From Lysobacterales bacterium (GTDB taxonomy: Bacteria; Pseudomonadota; Gammaproteobacteria; Xanthomonadales; Xanthomonadaceae), in assembly GCA_014946745.1 (NCBI GenBank), contig JADCRD010000003.1, positions 186,001-250,000 of the forward strand: a DNA stretch of 64,000 nt, written 5' to 3'. A program made the position numbers and the translations under genes. Below the pieces are notes generated by a model that ran no database searches, was not told the DNA's origin, and saw only the letters and a list, made by a program, of their open reading frames with translations. Below, in pieces: positions 1 to 6,817 of the stretch. Position 1 is the first letter of the stretch; every line of letters starts with the position of its first letter.

Positions 1-233
1 CAACAATGCTGACGACGGATTCGTTGAAGTTGTGCTTGGGCACGACCACGTCCCGCAATCCGTCGCCGTCAAAATCAGCCACCGGAACGCTCCGGGTCGT
101 TGCCGGCTCGTAAGCGGAGACATCCTTCTTCAACAGGTCAAGTTGGGCCTCTTGGGCGAAGACGACATCGGCTGCAACAAGCAGTACGAAAAAATGCAGA
201 AGAGAAGAAGAGAGGCGCATCCGAGTTCTCATT
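1..233 (-). CDS. Secreted FG-GAP/VCBS-repeat protein, N-terminal part only
   Basis: Reading the minus strand from the ATG at 233 gives an open frame that runs off the left edge. The product begins MRTRMRLSSSLLHFFVLLVAADVV and has a signal-peptide-like hydrophobic stretch ending near an AQEA site. About 50 residues in comes VADFDGDGLRDVVV, a typical FG-GAP/VCBS beta-propeller calcium loop (DxDGDGxxD). Such repeats usually build secreted or surface propellers. Only 77 codons are present, so repeat number and any C-terminal domain are unknown. ATG at 221 is an alternative start. Confidence 0.6.
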
Positions 234-394
234 GATTTACAGTTCAGAGCCCGCAGTTTAGGACGCCCACCCGCAAGGTCAAAGATTGCTCGGAGTCGAC
301 AGCGGTTCATTGCGCACGAGACGCAGCGGCCACCGGTCGGGCAACCGCGCTAGCAGACGCAGTCCGCAACACCGCGGTGGCGCATCCCCGGTCG

Positions 395-550
395 AGGAAG
401 GGAGGTCGGCAGGCGAGAGTCGTGGTGTGGTGGATCCCTGGCCGACCGGCGTCAGTCCGGGGATGTGCCAAACAAGACCGATGCTCGCGTCGTGCCAAGT
501 GAGCGATGTGCGAACCGGGTCGCGGATGCCACGAAGCTAGACTTGGCCGC
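395..550 (+). repeat. Degenerate vapC-tail repeat copy E plus second tail motif F
   Basis: Around 411-440 the sequence weakly resembles the last codons of the vapC ending at 3614 (a GTG..GTG-ATCC-TGG pattern). It is followed at 459-490 by the tail motif GGGGATGTGCCAAACAAGAC, which also follows the other vapC-tail copies. A second, related motif (GGATGCCACGAAGCTAGACT) lies at 523-542 and matches the sequence near 4545-4564. The 234-582 gap between the first two genes holds nothing else recognisable. The vapC part is too decayed to be certain; the tail motif is clear. Confidence 0.45.
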
Positions 551-582
551 GACTCTGCAGAGCGCGTCGCCCGGGACCAACC

Positions 583-1482
583 TCAGCCCGCGGGCGAGTG
601 GTCGTCCAGCGCCATCGGCTCGGAGGCGCTCAGGCGCGGCAGCTCGATCTTCAGATGGAAACTGGAGCCACCGGACGACACACGCACGGGCACAGCTGCC
701 GTGGCCGCGTTCGGCGCCGCAAGGCCGGAACTGCTGGGCGGAAATGTTGGCCTGGGCAGGGGAATGACGCCACAAGGGTTGGGCTTGCGGCAGGCCCAGT
801 GCTCACCTTCGACCGCGCTCAGGTGGATGCTGACCGCGCCGAGATCCTGCAGCTGTGCAGCCATTGGCAGCGGCGGCTGGAGCCACTTGTCGCCGGAGAG
901 TACGCGCCTCGGCTGATCGAGGCGCGCATGGTAGTTGCCAGTCAGCACCAGCAGCTTCGCCTCCGGGTGGGCTGCGTGCGCTGCGCGCAGAGCGTCGGAC
1001 ATCAGCGCGTCACGGCTGCCCGTCTGACTGAAGAAGCCGGTGTCATCGAAGGCCAGCAGGCGCAGTTCCGGGTAGGTGCTGCGCAGCAGTCGCAGCTGCT
1101 CGATCAGCGCGAACATCGCCCGGCTGCGTCGACCGTCGCTGCGTTCCGGTTCGCGCCTCCAGAACTCGCCGTCGAGCAGTTCGCGCTGAGCCTGCCTCGA
1201 TCCGTCGGAGGCCAGATAGGCGTCGAGCCGCGCCTGCTCCTGCGCGGGAATCTCCAGCGCCACGGTGAGCGCCCCGGAGTCGAGCAGACGCGCCGCCAAC
1301 GTCCCGACCACCGCTGGCGCTTCGACGGTTCCGTGCAGTTCGCCCAGCACCAGCAAAGGCGCTTCGGCGTGACGCTCCAGAATGACCACAGCTGCGGCGT
1401 CGATGGGTTCGGCCGCGCGCAGCGGCAGGGCCAACGCGGCCAGGAGCAGCAGGGCGGACCCGCGTGTGGCATGGATCAGCAT
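583..1482 (-). CDS. ChaN/Tiki-superfamily secreted protein (putative haem-binding or peptidase-like)
   Basis: The 299-residue product starts MLIHATRGSALLLLAALALP, a signal peptide that ends near LRAAEP; this fixes the start at 1482 although the frame is open further upstream. The mature part has GELHGTVEAP near the N-terminus and LTGNYHAR about 150 residues later. This is the His/Glu layout of the Tiki superfamily (ChaN, TraB/GumN, EreA-like), where such residues bind metal or haem. ChaN proteins are iron-regulated haem-binding lipoproteins; no lipobox is visible here, so a periplasmic location is inferred. The last ~50 residues are low complexity. It lies between two vapC-tail repeats and is transcribed against them. 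The family is likely; the function is not established. Confidence 0.6.
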   Translation of the reverse strand: MLIHATRGSALLLLAALALPLRAAEPIDAAAVVILERHAEAPLLVLGELHGTVEAPAVVGTLAARLLDSGALTVALEIPAQEQARLDAYLASDGSRQAQRELLDGEFWRREPERSDGRRSRAMFALIEQLRLLRSTYPELRLLAFDDTGFFSQTGSRDALMSDALRAAHAAHPEAKLLVLTGNYHARLDQPRRVLSGDKWLQPPLPMAAQLQDLGAVSIHLSAVEGEHWACRKPNPCGVIPLPRPTFPPSSSGLAAPNAATAAVPVRVSSGGSSFHLKIELPRLSASEPMALDDHSPAG

Positions 1483-1596
1483 GTCGACTTCTCGGGTGTG
1501 AGGGCCTCGTTGATGTGGGCACGGCGGCTGCGCGTTCAAGCGCTCGCCACGCGCGCCCTGCAGTGCCCAACGGTGACCCGATTTCATTGCGCGCCG

Positions 1597-1763
1597 ATCG
1601 CCCGATGGGCGCATCCGACGAGATCGAGTTATCGCCCGCATTCACTGGGCGCCGCTGGCGATGCGGAACGCGGGGGATTTTCGCGAGACGGAAGTGGTGC
1701 TGGGGGATTCTTGGCGGGGCTGAGCGCGGGGATGCGTCAAGACGAGGCCTGACCCTCGCGCTC
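1597..1763 (+). pseudogene. Remnant of a vapC (PIN toxin) 3' end with tail motif, copy A
   Basis: From 1597 the sequence follows the last ~45 codons of the vapC ending at 3614. It gives R-P-M-G-A-S-D-E-I, then after a frameshift IARIHWAPLAMRNAGDFRET and a matching TGA at 1721-1723. The intact gene reads IARIHSAPLATRNVADFREA with its stop at the equivalent place. The shared tail (GATGCGTCAAGACGAGGCCT then GACCCTCGCGC) runs to 1763. The 5' two thirds of the toxin are absent, so this cannot make a toxin. It is the best preserved remnant in the window. Confidence 0.75.
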
Positions 1764-1810
1764 CGTTGAGGGGATCGCAGGTTCACTCGACCTGCTCTCT
1801 GCGCGCGTTC

Positions 1811-1858
1811 TGTGATCTGCGTGGAAGGCACTGCGAAGCAGGACCTGACCCTCGTGCC
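1811..1858 (+). repeat. Second tail motif, copy G
   Basis: GATCTGCGTGGAAGG followed by CTGCGAAGCAGGACCTGACC matches the motif at 4524-4577 (GATCTGTGATTGGG ... CTACGAAGCTAGACCTGACC) and more weakly that at 521-550. It lies in the 1483-1890 gap, which otherwise holds only vapC remnant A. Confidence 0.6.
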
Positions 1859-1890
1859 CTTCAAGCAGGATGTGAGTCTCGCGTATCACG

Positions 1891-2601
1891 CTACCTCGCC
1901 GTCCGCAGGCCGAGCGCGATCGCCCAATCCCACTGCTGCAGGTCGACGAGCGCATCCCAAAGCCACAGCACACAGCGGGCTGCATCCTGCAGGCTCGCGC
2001 CCTCAGGCAATGCGCGAGCGCCGTCGAGAATCTCCTGGCCGAATTCGAGCGACCCGCTCGGATCGTCCAACTCAAAGCCGAGCCGGCCAAGGGCATCGCG
2101 CACGTGAGGCGGTGGATCCGGAAAGTCCTGGTCGCCCGTGTTCGACATCAGCAGGTAGTGCAGATGACTCGCCCGGACAAGCTCAGGCACCGGACCGGGT
2201 GCGACGCGCAGCCTGGCCAGCGCCGCACGCAGGCCGGCGAGATCGATCATTCGCTCCTCCAGCGACGCCAGATGGGAGTCCGCGCGTGAATGCTCGGCGA
2301 TCACACGCCAGGCCGATGCATCGACGGGGCCATGCACCTGACGCAGATGCCTGGCCGCATAGGAAGCCATTGCGTCGATGTCGTCCGTCAGCGGGCTCAT
2401 CACGAAGTCATCGGCGAAACCGAAATACCACCAGCGCCCATTGAGCTGAATCGACTCGATGCCGGCGACGTTGGCCGGCACCAGATCAATCAGCGAGGGC
2501 AGGCCTGCAGAAGCCCCGCGAACCCGATAGGCCCTCCATGCCGCCCGCAGCAGCACAAGGACCACCAACAGGACTAAAACCACCAACAAGAGAGAGCTCA
2601 T
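1891..2601 (-). CDS. Membrane-anchored protein of unknown function
   Basis: The 236-residue product opens with MSSLLLVVLVLLVVLVLLRA, one strong N-terminal membrane segment, followed by a soluble and rather acidic domain containing WWYFGFADDF and LHYLLMSNTGDQDFPDPPPH. No catalytic motif or family is recognised. The single anchor suggests an inner-membrane protein with its body on one face. No strong ribosome binding site precedes the ATG. It stands alone on the minus strand between vapC remnant A and the vapBC pair, so it may be accessory cargo, but nothing in it indicates defence. Confidence 0.55.
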   Translation of the reverse strand: MSSLLLVVLVLLVVLVLLRAAWRAYRVRGASAGLPSLIDLVPANVAGIESIQLNGRWWYFGFADDFVMSPLTDDIDAMASYAARHLRQVHGPVDASAWRVIAEHSRADSHLASLEERMIDLAGLRAALARLRVAPGPVPELVRASHLHYLLMSNTGDQDFPDPPPHVRDALGRLGFELDDPSGSLEFGQEILDGARALPEGASLQDAARCVLWLWDALVDLQQWDWAIALGLRTAR

Positions 2602-2952
2602 GCACGACTCGCGTCTGGAGAAGCGCGCGAGCCTACATCACCGTCGTTGGCACGGCGGAGGCGCGACATGCGATTGACCGACGCGCAAGCCATGCCTTGA
2701 GGTGATGTGTCTGCCATGTACGGGTGCGGAAGGTGGAGCTCAGGCGAGCACGCTCAGGCAGCAGTGAGAGAGGCGAGGGCGAGTACCGCGATCGATCCAG
2801 GCGCCGAGGATCAAGGTGTCGGCAGTGAACGATGAAAGGGGCGCCGCTGGCGCTACCTGAATCTCCCGAACCAGAAAACCACCGCCCAGTCATCTCGATG
2901 GCAGGTCGCGTGCGGCCTAGCCTCCAGGGCCTCAAGGCACGAGGACAGCCCC
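2602..2952. other. Intergenic gap, probable promoter region
   Basis: This is a 350-bp divergent gap between the unknown membrane protein and vapB. Short open frames here lack ribosome binding sites and recognisable domains. No convincing repeat or promoter was seen, though the vapBC promoter must lie here. Confidence 0.4.
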
Positions 2953-3204
2953 ATGGGCGAGCCCCAACTCTCCGTACGCAGCGCCCGGGCCCGCGATCTG
3001 GCGCACCGGCTGGCGCGGCGCGAGCAGCGCACGGTGGCCGAAGTGGTGGAGGGCGCGCTGTAGGCCTACGAGGCCGCCCAAGCAGGCCGTGAGCCGGCCG
3101 CCAGCTTTTACGCGCGACTCAGCCAGAGCTACGGGACCGATATCGATCTTGAAGCCGTGCTGCGCGAGCAGCGCCGCCCTGCCCACCGCGGCATCGAGTT
3201 GTGA
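2953..3204 (+). pseudogene. vapB: VapB-type antitoxin with in-frame amber stop
   Basis: After a GAGGAC ribosome binding site at 2941-2946, ATG at 2953 opens MGEPQLSVRSARARDLAHRL, an N-terminal DNA-binding segment like that of VapB antitoxins of the Rv0623/PSK type. Codon 37 is TAG (3061-3063). The same frame then continues with AYEAAQAGREPAASFYARLS and ends IEL at TGA 3202-3204. The full length would be 83 residues, normal for such antitoxins, and the part after the amber codon is the expected toxin-binding tail. The stop overlaps the vapC GTG start by three bases (GTGA), the usual coupling. Either the antitoxin is broken, the amber is read through, or translation restarts. The substitution is clear; its effect is inferred. 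Confidence 0.65.
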
Positions 3205-3614
3205 TCTTCCTCGACACCAAGGTTGTCTCCGAGACGCTCAAGTGCACACCGGAGCCGACCGTGCTGCGCTGGCTGGAGAAGTACGACGCCGAGCTGGCGC
3301 TGAGCACCGTGGTGATCGCCGAGCTGGCCTTCGGCATCGCCAAGATCCGGCCTGATGAGCGCGCACAGCGGCTCGCCGATGGTCTGGATGCTTGGCGCAG
3401 CCGCTTCGCCGGGCGCATCTTCGCGTTTACCGAAGAAGCCGCGCTGATCTATGGCGAGCTGATGGGCGAAGCCGCGCGATGCGGCCGCCCGATGAGCGCG
3501 CCGGACGGCATGATTGCCGCCATCGCCCGCATCCACTCAGCGCCGCTGGCGACGCGGAACGTGGCGGACTTCCGGGAGGCGGAGGTGAGGCTGGTGAATC
3601 CTTGGGAGGGTTGA
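3201..3614 (+). CDS. vapC: VapC/FitB-like PIN-domain ribonuclease toxin
   Basis: The 137-residue PIN protein begins at a GTG inside the antitoxin stop (GTGA overlap). The acidic PIN residues are visible: D5 in IFLDTKVVSE, E41 in VIAELAFG, D102 in APDGMIAAIA and D123 in TRNVADF. This order is that of VapC/FitB toxins, which cleave tRNA or other RNA with Mg2+. It is odd that the usual LDTN motif reads LDTK (residue 7). The antitoxin upstream carries an amber codon, so an active toxin might be unopposed unless the antitoxin is still made or the toxin is weak. The last ~40 codons and following tail are the parent-like copy (copy B) of the degenerate repeats at 1597, 4582 and 6672. Confidence 0.8.
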   Translation: MIFLDTKVVSETLKCTPEPTVLRWLEKYDAELALSTVVIAELAFGIAKIRPDERAQRLADGLDAWRSRFAGRIFAFTEEAALIYGELMGEAARCGRPMSAPDGMIAAIARIHSAPLATRNVADFREAEVRLVNPWEG

Positions 3615-3655
3615 GCGCGGGTAGGTGGCAAAACAAGCCTGATCCTCGCGCCCTG
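3615..3655 (+). repeat. Tail motif following vapC, copy B
   Basis: GCGCGGGTAGGTGGCAAAAC followed by AAGCCTGATCCTCGCGCC directly after the vapC stop matches the tails after remnants A, C and D. It marks the right end of the vapBC module. Confidence 0.6.
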
Positions 3656-3704
3656 TGACCCTCGCGCCCGTGAGCCTCGCCCTCAGGTGGTCCTGCCGCA
3701 CCGT

Positions 3705-3744
3705 TTGACCTTCGAGGCATATCGACCATACTGGTCATATCGAC
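3705..3744 (+). promoter_or_regulatory. Promoter and direct-repeat operator of the phd/PIN pair
   Basis: A TTGACC -35 (3705-3710) and CATACT -10 (3727-3732) are separated by 16 bp. Two exact CATATCGAC direct repeats (3718-3726, 3736-3744) flank the -10, and GACCA-TAC-TGGTC forms a small inverted repeat between them. This is the arrangement expected for autoregulation by a Phd/YefM antitoxin. A GGAGA ribosome binding site follows at 3749. Confidence 0.5.
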
Positions 3745-3760
3745 TTGCGGAGAGCCAACC

Positions 3761-4042
3761 ATGATCACCGAAACCAGCGCGGTCGCGTTTCGCCAGAACC
3801 TCGGCGAGATGCTGAACCAGGTGCAGTACCGTCACGACAGCATCGTCATCAACAAGGATGGCAAGCCCGTCGCCGCCTTGGTCGACGCGCGGCTGTTCGC
3901 CCGCATCCGCCGCCTGCAGGCGCGCTTCGACGCGCTGTCGGCGCGTATCGAGGCGGGCTTTGCGCCGCTACCGGAGGCCGACGGCATGGCCGAGATCGAG
4001 GCCGCCGTTCGCGATGCCCGCGCCACCAGCGCCCAAGGCTAA
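3761..4042 (+). CDS. Phd/YefM-family antitoxin
   Basis: This 93-residue protein starts MITETSAVAFRQNLGEMLNQ and continues through VQYRHDSIVINKDGKPVAAL, the classical Phd/YefM N-terminal fold that dimerises and binds the operator. The C-terminal half is charged and helical, the part that wraps the toxin. The stop is five bases before the GTG of the PIN toxin, so the two are co-transcribed. A direct-repeat operator overlaps its promoter. Phd-type antitoxins partner PIN toxins as well as Doc and RelE; here the partner is the PIN protein. Confidence 0.85.
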   Translation: MITETSAVAFRQNLGEMLNQVQYRHDSIVINKDGKPVAALVDARLFARIRRLQARFDALSARIEAGFAPLPEADGMAEIEAAVRDARATSAQG

Positions 4043-4047
4043 GCCGC

Positions 4048-4479
4048 GTGGCAACGCTGCGAGTGGTGCTGGACACTAATGTGCTGCTGTCAGGCATCGC
4101 CTACCCGGCCAGCGTGCCGGGCAAGATCCTCGCCGCGTGGCGGCATGGTTCCGTCGAGGTGCTGCTGTCCGACTACATCCTCGGCGAACTGCGCCGCGTG
4201 CTGCCCAGGCTGGCGCATCGGCATGGGCTGAGCGCGAGTGAGATCGATGACTTGGTCGATGCGCTGTCGATCCAGGCCGAACTGATCGAACCCGCGCCCG
4301 GAAGCGATCTCGACCTGCGCGACCCGAACGACCAGGACGTGCTCGGCACCCTGCTCGCCGCCCTGGAAACGAGCGCTGCCGACTACCTGATCACCGGCGA
4401 CAAAGACCTGCTCGCGCTTGCGCACAGGCACCCGATCATCACGCCTGCGGACTTCTGGGCGAAGCATGCGGGGGTGTGA
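4048..4479 (+). CDS. PIN-domain toxin of a Phd-PIN toxin-antitoxin pair (COG1569-like)
   Basis: A GTG start at 4048, five bases after the antitoxin stop, gives 143 residues beginning VATLRVVLDTNVLLSGIAYP. PIN acidic residues are D9 (LDTN), E47 (ILGELRR), the D92-D97 cluster (RDPNDQDVLG) and D118 in LITGDKDLL. The ending PIITPADFWAKH is typical of the COG1569 'toxin component, PIN family' group. Upstream in-frame codons overlap the antitoxin and were excluded. Predicted role: an RNase released when Phd is degraded. Confidence 0.82.
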   Translation: MATLRVVLDTNVLLSGIAYPASVPGKILAAWRHGSVEVLLSDYILGELRRVLPRLAHRHGLSASEIDDLVDALSIQAELIEPAPGSDLDLRDPNDQDVLGTLLAALETSAADYLITGDKDLLALAHRHPIITPADFWAKHAGV

Positions 4480-4523
4480 GGTGGTGGGGTGTGCCCCGCG
4501 TAATCAGTCTCTGCGGCAAGCGC

Positions 4524-4577
4524 TGGATCTGTGATTGGGATCAAGGATGCTACGAAGCTAGACCTGACCCTCGCGCC
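4524..4577 (+). repeat. Second tail motif, copy H
   Basis: GGATCTGTGATTGGG followed by AAGGATGCTACGAAGCTAGA and CCTGACCCTCGCGCC matches the motif at 1811-1858. It sits just before vapC remnant C. Confidence 0.6.
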
Positions 4578-4581
4578 GTCG

Positions 4582-4712
4582 ATCACCTGAGTCCACTCGG
4601 CGCCGCTGGCGACCCGGAACGTCGCCGACTTTCGGGAGACGGAGGTGACGCTGGCGAATCCTTGCTTGAATTGAGGGCGGAGGTGTGTCAATAGGACATA
4701 ACTCTCGCGCTT
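4582..4712 (+). pseudogene. Remnant of a vapC 3' end with tail motif, copy C
   Basis: From 4591 the frame reads V-H-S-A-P-L-A-T-R-N-V-A-D-F-R-E-T-E-V-T-L-A-N-P and stops at TGA 4672-4674, matching the intact vapC end (HSAPLATRNVADFREAEVRL). No toxin N-terminus is present, and a TGA at 4588-4590 blocks the frame upstream. The shared tail (AGGTGTGTCAATAGGACATA then ACTCTCGCGC) runs to 4712, only 26 bp before the AIPR gene. Confidence 0.75.
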
Positions 4713-4737
4713 CCGTATAAGAGCTTGGAGGTCTGCA

Positions 4738-6531
4738 ATGCGCTACCAGTTTTTTATAAATGTCCTTGACGGAATCATCAGAGAAGCTCCAGCGCGGTAC
4801 GGGAAGAAGTATCCCCAACCCCCAGCAAACGCTGATCAGTTAAACCAGGCTCGGTCCCGAGCGCTGATCCATCTGTTCCTAAAGGTCAGATTCGGTCTGA
4901 CTGCTTTTGAGGATCGAGAGCGGACCGTCACGGATGGTGGATACGATGGTGGCGTTGATGCTTACCACATCTGCCGCCAAACGCGGAAGATCTATTTGCT
5001 TCAGAGCAAGTTTAGGACAACCGAAGCGAATTTCGAGTCCAAGGAAATTACAAGCGATGAGCTAATCGCGATGGACGTCGACCGAATCACCGGCGGGTTC
5101 GAACAGGATGAGCTCGGAAACGAGTACTCTGGAAAAATAAAGCAGCTGCAGCGCGAGATAAGCGAAATAGCTGATATAGGCCGCTACGACTATGTTGTGG
5201 TTCTCCTCGCGAATCTTGCGAGTTCCCAAAGAGATCGATTGAGCAGGCTATTCGGGCGGCACTTGATTGACGTTTTCCCGGCTGAAAGAACCTACAGCGA
5301 GCTGGTCTTTCCGGTGCTAAGTGGAACGTACTTTACGGCCTCGGATCTCGTCATCCCAATTGATCTATCGAGCAAAAATGCAGGCAGCAAAATCAGCTAT
5401 GAGGTAAGGACAAAATACGCAGATTGCGAGATCACTGTCTTGTTTGTTCCGGCAATCGAGATTGCTCGGATAATGCACCTATACAAGAACGCGATACTGA
5501 AATATAACCCAAGAAGTTACCTGGAGCACGAGGGCCAGTCCGTAAATAACGCGATTCGACAGACGGTAATGGACTCCGATGCGAACGAGCTAGCGCTCTA
5601 CAACAACGGCATAACCATGTTATCTGAGGAGACCAACATAAACGAAAGAGTCGGCAGGCGGGCGTCAGCTCAGCTGTACGTTAGGAATCCACAAATCATT
5701 AATGGTGGTCAAACCTCCTTTACCCTAAGTCGGATCTACAGTGACCCCGAAATCGACGCTGAGAAGGTTTTCGGGAACAAGGAGATCATGCTAAAGGTAA
5801 TAACGGTTTTCGATTGCTCTCCCGACAACAAGGGGCGCCTCATCGACGAAATCTCAACTGCAACAAATCGACAAACTCCAGTAATCGGCGCGGATCGATT
5901 CGCAAACGACAGTTTCCACTTGCGCGTGCAGAAGATGATATTCGATCGCTACGGGGTGCTTTATGAGCGCAAGCGAGGTGAGTTTGCAGACGGCGTGAGG
6001 GACGGGTATATCACCCTCCGCGTAGTCATTGAGAGAAACAGCTTCTGGCGCGTCTATTACGCAGCCAATGGAGACATCGATCAGGCGGCTCAGAAGAGGT
6101 TGTTCCAGAAGAACAACTTCAAGGAAAAGATCCTTCAGGACCCTGCTTCCTTTGACAGATGGGCGCAGGGCTTCCGAACCTATGCTCGAATTCGGTCGGT
6201 GCTTGGGTCGGGAATGCGATTCGAGCGCTCTCATTACGCGATGATATTCGCGTGTGTGGAACTGTCTGATCGTTGCTTGGAGCCAACTGACGAGGCGATC
6301 GATGCGATTCTATTCAGCGATGGTGGATTTTGGGATCGCTTTGTCTCATCGATTCGTGAGCGTTCAATCGCCGATCCCCAACTCTTTCCCGGGCTCTTGC
6401 GAAAGGGGAAATTCTCGGTCAACCGCTACTTCAAAATGCCTCAGTCACTTCGTGACGTAAAGCAGGCAGTGCGTCGCGAGCGCGAGAGTGGCAATCATTC
6501 GAATTGCGATCCAATCAGGCCTCTTCAATGA
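4738..6531 (+). CDS. AIPR-family abortive-infection phage-resistance protein
   Basis: The 597-residue protein has a GGAGG ribosome binding site at 4727-4731. The AIPR signature is clear in the middle: NPRSYLEHEG (257-266), LALYNNGITML (285-295) and PQIINGGQTS (318-327). The N-terminal ~100 residues contain GYDGGVDAYH and IYLLQSKF, a D-x14-QxK pattern (D74, Q89, K91) like PD-(D/E)xK restriction-type nucleases. AIPR proteins are linked to phage defence, but the biochemistry of most members is unclear; nuclease activity here is inferred. No modification or helicase partner adjoins it. Codon use is much more AT-rich than the flanking chromosome, so recent acquisition is likely. It sits between vapC remnants C and D and converges with the OLD gene. 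Confidence 0.82.
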   Translation: MRYQFFINVLDGIIREAPARYGKKYPQPPANADQLNQARSRALIHLFLKVRFGLTAFEDRERTVTDGGYDGGVDAYHICRQTRKIYLLQSKFRTTEANFESKEITSDELIAMDVDRITGGFEQDELGNEYSGKIKQLQREISEIADIGRYDYVVVLLANLASSQRDRLSRLFGRHLIDVFPAERTYSELVFPVLSGTYFTASDLVIPIDLSSKNAGSKISYEVRTKYADCEITVLFVPAIEIARIMHLYKNAILKYNPRSYLEHEGQSVNNAIRQTVMDSDANELALYNNGITMLSEETNINERVGRRASAQLYVRNPQIINGGQTSFTLSRIYSDPEIDAEKVFGNKEIMLKVITVFDCSPDNKGRLIDEISTATNRQTPVIGADRFANDSFHLRVQKMIFDRYGVLYERKRGEFADGVRDGYITLRVVIERNSFWRVYYAANGDIDQAAQKRLFQKNNFKEKILQDPASFDRWAQGFRTYARIRSVLGSGMRFERSHYAMIFACVELSDRCLEPTDEAIDAILFSDGGFWDRFVSSIRERSIADPQLFPGLLRKGKFSVNRYFKMPQSLRDVKQAVRRERESGNHSNCDPIRPLQ

Positions 6532-6671
6532 AATAACAGGGTGGCTGATCCTCGTGAACTGGTTGGGAGCAATTCGAGTGTCTAGTTGCCGCCCGCTGTG
6601 ATGCGGGTGCCCCGATACGCTGATTCTGGGAAGGGAGTCAGGTTGATTTTCCCGTCACAGTTCATGAGCTC

Positions 6672-6794
6672 AACCCCATTGTTTGGCGACGAGGAACGTG
6701 GCGGACTTTCGCTAGACAGGCGTGGAGCTGGTGGCGCCTTGGCGGGGCAGAGCATGGGGATGTGTCAAGACAAGATCTGGCTCGCGCGCTTCTC
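6672..6794 (+). pseudogene. Remnant of a vapC 3' end with tail motif, copy D
   Basis: The in-frame reading A-T-R-N-V-A-D-F-R is followed by TAG (6712-6714), then T-G-V-E-L-V-A-P-W-R-G. This is the intact vapC end with a stop replacing E and the native stop lost. The tail ATGGGGATGTGTCAAGACAA then GATCTGGCTCGCGCGC runs to 6794, 24 bp before the 3' end of the OLD gene. It occupies the 6532-6817 gap between the convergent AIPR and OLD genes. Confidence 0.7.
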
Positions 6795-6817
6795 ATGCGC
6801 GCCTCTGCTTGCGCCCA

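Noticed and set aside
2832-3092. Short plus-strand frame before vapB containing a GCGCCGCTGGCG word
   Set aside because: The 12-base match to the vapC tail does not extend in either direction and the frame has no RBS.
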